From NCBI GenBank assembly GCA_963932465.1, contig OZ010791.1, positions 622,053,800 through 622,117,799 of the forward strand: DNA of 64,000 bases, read 5' to 3'. The position numbers were made by a program, and so were the translations under genes. This DNA comes from Maratus speciosus. Taxonomy: Eukaryota; Arthropoda; Arachnida; Araneae; Salticidae. The notes beneath the pieces were generated by a model that worked only from the letters and a program-made list of their open reading frames with translations, searched no databases and was not told the DNA's origin. How positions within the stretch are numbered: position 1 is the stretch's first letter; the number at the start of each line of letters is the position of its first letter. Positions 57,703 to 64,000 of the stretch are shown here, in pieces.

Positions 57703-59762
57703 AAAAAAATTTAAAATTTGAAATGTGGTACCAAAAAATTGAAAATGGAAAAATATTTTTTTCTTATGTATTTGACCTTTATACAAAGATTTCGGAGCAG
57801 TTTTAGTTTCGTCTATATCTTAAAAAATGGCTGAGTTGCAGCATTTTGAATTCCTAGCGTGGCTGACATTTTGAAACGTCCACGCGATAAAAGGCGTATT
57901 TATGAATCGATTTGGATATAACTTCGTTTATACATAGTACATACCAATGTCTCGACCGGGTTCGTTGGCCAGCTTCATCCGCAATCTTGTTTAAAAATGG
58001 CGGCCATTTAAATTTTTAAGAAAAATTTAAATTTGAAATGTGGTACCAAAAAATTGAAAATTGAAAGAATATTTTTTCTTATGTGTTTGACCTTGATAAA
58101 AAGATTCAGGAGCAGTTTTTGTTTCGTCTATATCTTAAGAAATAGCTGAGTTATAGCATTTTGAATTTCTAGCGTGGCTGACATTTTGAAACGTCCTGAT
58201 ATTTGTCGCGTAATAACAGGCGTATTTATGGACCGATTTGGATGTACCTCGGTGTTTACATAGTACATACAAATATCTCAACCGAGTTCGTTGGCCAGCT
58301 TCATCCGCCATCTTGTTTCAAAATGGCGGCCATTTAAAAAAAATTTAAAAATAAAATGAGATACCAAAAAATTGGAAAATGTAAAAGATTTATTTCGTAT
58401 GTGTTTGACCTTAATACAAAGATTCCGGAACAGTTTTTGTTTCGTCTATATCTAAAAAATGGCTGAGTAATAGCATTTTAAATTTCTATTGTGGCTGACA
58501 TTTTAAAACAACCTGATTTTTGTCACGCGATAACAGGCGTATTTATGAACCGATTTGGATGTAACTTGGTCTGTACATAGTACATACCAATGTCTCGACC
58601 GAGTTCGTTGGCCAGCTTCATTCGCCATCTTGTTTCTAAAGGGTTGCCATTAAAAAAAATTAAATTTAAAATTTAAAATGAGGTATTAAAAAATTGGAAA
58701 ATGAAAAAAGATTTTTTTTATGTGATTGGCCTTGATACAAAGATTCCGGAGCAGTTTTTGTTTCTGAAAATTTGTTCTTTTGTTTATATCTTAAAAAATG
58801 GTTGAATTATAGCACTTTGAATTTCTAGCATGTCTAACATTTTGAAACGATCTTGTATTTGTCACGCGATAACACACGTATTCGCCTATTTCGATGTAAG
58901 AAGGCATGTGGATGGTATACATCAATACCTCGACCAAGTTCGCTTGCCAGATTCATCAGCCATCTTGTTTCAAAATGGCGGTCATTAAATTAAAAAAATT
59001 ATATATATTTAAAGTGAGGTGCAAAAAAAATTAGAAATTGAAAAAGGTTTCTTTCTTAAGTATTTGACCTTGATATAAGGATTCATGAGCATTTTTTGTT
59101 TGTCTTTACCTTAAAAAATGGCTCAGATATAGCAGTTTCAATTTCTATTGTGGGTGACATTTTGAAAAATCTTATTTTTTGCATGCGACAGCACTCGTAT
59201 ACATCAACCGATTCCTATGTGAGTGAGCATGTGCACAGCAATTACTAAGGTCTCGACCAAGTTCACTGGTTAGCCTCATCCACCATGTTGTGTTAACCCC
59301 TTGAGGGGCAAGCAATTACGTTTGTGAAATGCTGAATTCCCACCGGAATCTTTGTAAAATTCTATTTCAAAATAAGTAAAAGCAATTTTACGGCTTTATT
59401 CCACCAAAGTTAGAAAAGTAAAATTTAAGAAATTTTCTCTGGTGTAAAACTTCATTAATCGTAGGTGGTATATAGTATATACCGGTGCCCCTCAAGGGGT
59501 TAAAATGGCAGGCACTTTAAGAAATCGCCGAATTTGGCAGCCAAATATAAGTTACTTTAAAGAAAAGCAGCTAGGATAAAGCTGACTAATTTCGCGAAAT
59601 TCTCATTCATTATATTGATAAAAATTAGTATTGAATCTCCTATATTCGGTTTCCACTAAATTGAGCTTCGTGTGTTTGAATGATATAAGTTGGCTTTTTT
59701 AAAATAAGGAATATGAAAGCTACCTCTTTCTACCGGCACTGGCCGGAAGGACTTTTTTAGAT
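57703..59762 (+). mobile_element. 3' part of the split plus A element
   Basis: About six A units of roughly 325 bp, decreasing in similarity to the consensus rightwards, then the A 3' end: GAAAGCTACCTCTTTCTACC, hairpin CCGGC-ACTG-GCCGG and AAGGAC before T6. Interrupted once by a TTAA-flanked MITE. Confidence 0.7.
59297..59499. mobile_element. piggyBac-like MITE, 203 bp, TTAA target duplication
   Basis: Ends CCCCTTGAGGGGCA and inverse (TGCCCCTCAAGGGG), flanked by TTAA at 59293-59296 and 59500-59503. The empty site is present in A1 at about 19877 (CTCTTAAAATGGCAGG). TTAA duplication with C-rich TIRs is the piggyBac signature. Each TIR is itself a short palindrome (CCCCT-TG-AGGGG). No coding capacity. 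Confidence 0.85.
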
Positions 59763-59774
59763 CAATACTATATG

Positions 59775-60737
59775 AACTTTTACTTTCATCTTAAATTTCT
59801 GCTTCATTCAATTAATCGGAGTAAAAACGAGTTAATCTCGATCATGATATTTATTAAAATCAATAGTTTTTCGTTATACTGTTGTAAGTCAGCTATTCCC
59901 GAATAGACAGTTTATAAGGATGGGAAGTTCCCATCAATTCTCGAGCCGCCGGTGTGCAATAGAAATACGAAATATAAAGAAAAATACACCAAAATCGCTA
60001 TTATAGTGCCCTCTTTCGGCGGAATATTTCCAAATTCTGGGAGGACTTTCTTGCCATAACCAAAAAATATACACAAAAAATTTGGTTCAATTCTATGCAT
60101 AACTTCATACACTTTTCAATGGTAGAATATTGAAAATGGCACAAAAATTGCTGTTATAACGCCCCTCCCGGCGGAATCGTTCTAAATTCAGGGAGGACAT
60201 TCTTGCCATGGCCAAAAATATACATAAAAAATTTGGTTCAATTATATGCATAACATCATACACTTTTCTATGTACAGTATTCAAAAAGGCACAAAAATCC
60301 CTATTACAGCGGCCTCTTCCGGCAGATTTTTTCCAAATTAAGAAAGGGCCTGCTTGCCATAGCCAAGAAGTTAAAAAATTTTTTTGGTTCAATTGTAGGC
60401 ATAACTTCATACACTTTTCGATGGTACAATATTCAAAATCGCTACTACAGCGCCCCCTTCCGGCCGATTTTTTTCCAAATTAAGGAAGGACCTGCTTGGT
60501 ATAGCCAAAAACGTAAAACAAAATATTTGGTTCAATTCTATGCATAACTTCAACACTTTTCGATGGTACAATGGTGACAGACAGACGGACACACGGACAG
60601 ACAGACATTTTCTATAAACATGTTTTTGGTGATCTCTGACCAATAAAACATGTAAATCCGTCGAAAACCAGAAGTTGAAAAAAATTTCGATTACAATACT
60701 TTCTTCTATTGAAGATAGAAAAAGTAAAAGTGAAGGT
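59775..60737 (-). mobile_element. Family D HINE-like element (D2)
   Basis: Near-identical to D1 at 20150-21112, with the same units and the reversed head (ATACTTTCTTCTATTGAAGA, AAAAAGTAAAAGTG). It too follows an A 3' end and precedes an A head. Confidence 0.6.
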
Positions 60738-60812
60738 CATTTTGGATTCAGCACTAAAAAATACATAGGAAGCAATTATCAAAAGCTAAAAAACATATCC
60801 AACACACCTAGT

Positions 60813-61227
60813 AGGTAGCTTTCATTACAAAAAGCTACCTATTGCAGCCGTTCGGAGGAAAGCGATTTCAAAAAATTTTGGTATATTTTCATCGATCATG
60901 ACCCCCAGACCCCGAAACCACCCTCCGTTCAAAATTGATATTCTATATATATATATCACCTATGTCATACTGTAACTCTCGTAATTATGAACCGATTTCG
61001 ATGTAATTCGGTGTGTACATAGTACATACCAATGTCTCGACCGAGTTCGTTGGCCAACTTCATCCGCCGTTTTGTTTCGAAATGGCGGCCATTTAAAAAT
61101 TTTAAAGAAAATTAAAATTTGAAATCTGGTACCAAAAAATTAAAAATGGAAAAATATTTTTTCCTTATGTATTTGAACTTTATACAAAGATTAAGGAGCA
61201 GTTTTTGTTTCGTCTATATCTTAAAAA
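60813..61227 (+). mobile_element. Family A element, 5' part (A3)
   Basis: Head palindrome AGGTAGCTTTC..AAAGCTACCT, leader, short TA tract and most of one array unit, cut at 61228 by the reversed tail of another A element. Confidence 0.65.
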
Positions 61228-61883
61228 GTCCTTCCGGCAAGTGCCGGGAGGAAGAGGTAGCTTTCAAATTCCTTATTTTTGAAAAGCTAGCTTATGTTAT
61301 TCAAACACACGAAGCTCAATTTAGTGGAAACCGATTATAGAAGATTCAATACTAATTTTTATCAATACTAAATCCTTATGAATGAGAATTTCGCGAAATT
61401 AGTCAGCTTTATCCAAGGTGATTTTATTTAAAGTTATATTTGGTTTCCAAATTCGGCGATATGTGAACACGGAAAGAACTATTTTGTTAAAACAACAAAA
61501 AAAAAATAGTTGTGCCAACCAAATTTTGCCCCCACCAAATATTTTTTGTTGGACTGACAAAATCTTTTTGTTAGTTCAATAAAATTTTATTGAAAGAACA
61601 AAATCATTTGATCAGTCGAACGAACATTTGGTCAGTCCAACCAAACATTTTAGCTGGGGCTATATTAACAAAATCTTTTTTTCCGTGAAGTGCCTGCCCT
61701 TTTAAGACAACATGGTGGATGAGGCTAACCAGCGAACTTGGTCGAGACCTTAGTAATTCCTGTGCACACGCTCTCTCACATCGGAATCGGTTGATATATA
61801 TGAGTGCTGTCGCAGGCAAAAATCAGATTTTTCAAAATGTCACCCACATAATGAAATTCAAACTGCTGTATCCGAGCCATTTT
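61228..61883 (-). mobile_element. Family A minus element, 3' part
   Basis: Starts GTCCTTCCGGCAAGTGCCGG and GAGGTAGCTTTC (reversed A tail), then reversed diverged array, broken by a 220-bp MITE (61468-61687) and by the head of another plus A element at 61884. Its own head is not in the window. Confidence 0.6.
61468..61687. mobile_element. MITE with CACGGAAA ends, 220 bp
   Basis: Left end CACGGAAAGAACTATTTTGT and inverted right end CACGGAAAAAAAGATTTTGT. The related uninterrupted sequence at 19880-19910 (reverse strand) lacks it. The interior is rich in imperfect palindromes (TTGGTCAGTCCAACCAA). No clear target duplication, so the superfamily is unknown. Confidence 0.65.
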
Positions 61884-64000
61884 AGGTAGCTTTCTTTACA
61901 AAAAAGCTACCTATTGCAGCCGTTCGGAGGAAAGCGATTTCAAAAAATTTTGGTATATTTTCATCGATCATGACCCCCAGACCCCGAAACCACCCTCCGT
62001 TCAAAATTGATATATATATATATATATATATATCTGACCTATGTCACACTGTAACTCCCGTAATTATGAACCGATTTCGATGTAATTCGGTGTGTACATA
62101 GTAAATACCAATGTCTCGACCGAGTTCGTTGGCCAGATTCATCCGCCGTTTTGTTTCAAAATGGCGGCCATTTAAAATTTTTAAAAAATTTTAAAATTTG
62201 AAATGTGGTACCAAAAAATTAAAAATGGAAAAATATTTTTTTCTTATGTATTTGACCTTTATACAAAGATTCCGGAGCAGTTTTTGTTTCGTCTATACCT
62301 TAAAAAATGGCTGAGTTATAGCATTTTGAATTTCTAGCGTGGCTGACATTTTGAAACGTCCTGAATTTTGTCACGCGATAAAAGGCGTATTTATGAACCG
62401 ATTTGGATGTAATTCAGTGTGTACATAGTATATACCAATCTCTCAACCGAGTTCGTTGGCTAGCTTCATCCGCCGTTTTGTTTCAAAATGGCGGCCATTT
62501 AAAATTTTTAAAAAATATTAAAACTTGAAATGTGGTACCAAAAAATTAAAAATGGAAAAATGTTTTTTTCTTATGTATTTGACCTTTATACAAAGATTCC
62601 GGAGCAGTTTTTGTTTCGTCTATATCTTAAAAAATGGCTGAGTTATAGCATTTTGAATTTCTAGCGTGGCTGACATTTTGAAACGTCCTGAATTTTGTCA
62701 CGCGATAAAAGGCGTATTTATGAACCGATTTGGATGTAATTCAGTGTGTACATAGTACATACCAATCTCTCGACCGAGTTCGTTGGCCAGCTTCATCCGC
62801 CATTTTGTTTCAAAATGGCGGCCATTTAAAATTTTTTTAAAAATTTAAAATTTTAAATGTGGTACCAAAAAATTGAAAATGGAAAAATATTTTTTCTTAT
62901 GTATTTGACCTTTATACAAAGATTTCGGAGCAGTTTTTGTTTCGTCTATATCTTAAAAAATGGCTGAGTTATAACATTTTGAATTTCTAGCGTGGCTGAC
63001 ATTTTGAAACGTCCTGATTTTTCTCACGTAATAACAGGCGTATTTAAGAACCGACTTGGATGTACCTTGGTGTGTACATAGTACATACAAATATCTCGAC
63101 CGAGTTCGTTGGCCGGCTTCATCCGCCATCTTGTTTCAAAATGGCGGCCATTTAAAAAAATTAAAAAATAAAAAAAATTAAATGAGATACCAAAAAATTG
63201 GAAAGTGAAAAAGTTTTTTTTTAGTATGTGTTTGACCTTAATACAAAGATTCCGGAACAGTTTTTCTTTCGTCTATATCTAAAAAAAATGGCTGAGTAAT
63301 AGCATTTTGAATTTCTCTTGTGGCTGACATTTTAAAACGACCTGATATTTGTCACGCGATAACAGGCGCAATTATGAACCTATTTGGATGTAACTTGGTC
63401 TGTACATAGTACATACCAATGTCTCGACCGAGTTCGTTGGCCAGCTTCATTCGCCATCTTGTTTCAAAAGGGTTGCCATTTAAAAAAAATTAAATTTAAA
63501 ATTCAAAATGAGGTATTAAACAATTGGAAAATGAAAAAGATTTTTTTATGTGTTTGGCCTTGATACAAAGATTCCGGAGCTGTTTTTGTTTCTGAAAATT
63601 TGTTCTTTTGTTTATATCTTAAAAAATGGTTGATTTATAGCACTTTGAATTTCTAGCATGGCTAACATTTTGAAACGATCTTGTATTTGTCACGCGATAA
63701 CACACGTATTCGCATATTTCGATGTAAGAAGGCATGTGGATATTATACATCAACACCTCGACCAAGTTCGCTGGCCAGATACATCAGCCATCTTGTTTCA
63801 AAATGGCGACCATTAAATTAAAAAATATATATATATTTAAAGTGAGGTGCAAAAAAATTAGAAATTGAAAAAGGTTTCTTTCTTAAGTATTTGACCTTGA
63901 TATAAGGATTCAGGAGCATTTTTTGTTTGTCTTTACCTTACAAAATGGCTCAGATATAGCAGTTTCAATTTCTATTGTGGGTGACATTTTGAAAAATCTG
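61884..64000 (+). mobile_element. Family A element, continues past the window (A4)
   Basis: Head palindrome AGGTAGCTTTC..AAAGCTACCT after a T run in a reversed A unit, full leader, TA microsatellite and at least five units of about 325 bp. The first units (62060-63040) are very similar to each other; later ones match the diverged units of A1. The 3' end is outside the window. Confidence 0.7.

Larger units (their letters stand above)
21191..59762 (+). mobile_element. Family A HINE-like element split over 38.6 kb by nested insertions (A5)
   Basis: The head palindrome AGGTAGCTATC..AAAGCTACCT starts at 21191, followed by the standard A leader, TA microsatellite and array. The array is interrupted at 21730 by a TA-flanked MITE and at 22889 by the 3' end of a minus-strand A element. 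After that minus element ends at 57702, the plus array resumes in register (AAATTTGAAATGTGGTACC at 57713) and reaches a normal A 3' end (GAAAGCTACC, CCGGCACTGGCCGG) at 59762. The element proper is about 2.5 kb; the rest is foreign. Part of the inserted stack was later duplicated and invaded again. Confidence 0.65.

Noticed and set aside
18780..64000. Classical centromeric or pericentromeric satellite
   Set aside because: The arrays are short, dispersed in both orientations, and bounded by element heads and tails, so they are internal arrays of mobile elements.

Overview
This is AT-rich, intron-era eukaryotic DNA with no operon, ribosome-binding-site or prokaryotic gene structure. It looks like an arthropod genome: an RTE-type LINE, Tc1, hAT-like and piggyBac-like elements, and a C2H2 zinc-finger gene with TKEK-type linkers. 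A chelicerate is my guess from the linker style only. Nearly everything recognisable is mobile DNA. The only plausible intact host-type gene is a zinc-finger frame at 4680-5468; two short exon-like fragments (6357-6629 minus, 26712-27020 plus) are weak.

Layout. 1-6.9 kb: AT-rich spacer, a possible LTR remnant, a short LINE-mobilised insertion, the zinc-finger gene. 7.0-9.5 kb: a family-B HINE and a tandem-repeat remnant. 10.46-16.37 kb: a complete LTR retrotransposon without coding capacity (LARD-like). 16.8-18.5 kb: a TIR element split by a family-E HINE. 18.6-64 kb: a nested stack of repeats.

The dominant theme is a set of six repeat families (named A-F here) that share one architecture: insertion into a T run, a 5' palindrome, a GTCY or TA microsatellite, an array of 100-400 bp core repeats, and a 3' inverted copy of the 5' motif followed by a hairpin. 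This is the layout of DINE-1/HINE elements, the non-autonomous partners of Helentrons (Helitron superfamily). No Rep/helicase gene is present in the window, so they would depend on an element elsewhere.

The nesting can be read almost to the base. One plus-strand A element starts at 21191 and ends at 59762. It was opened by a Tc1-like MITE (21730-22800) and by a minus-strand A element (3' end at 39180, 5' end at 57702). That minus A was opened by a plus B element (39895-50610), an RTE LINE (51572-54493) and a 3.0 kb LTR element (54511-57534). The plus B was opened by a minus B (40415-42976) and an hAT-like element (43053-47372). Part of this stack (22061-25631) was then tandemly duplicated, and the second copy was split by a 12.69 kb insert (26084-38773). 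That insert itself contains a 7.26 kb hAT-like element with a perfect 8-bp target duplication, and a 1.34 kb TA-flanked MITE. Paralogous empty sites inside the window support several of these insertions directly.
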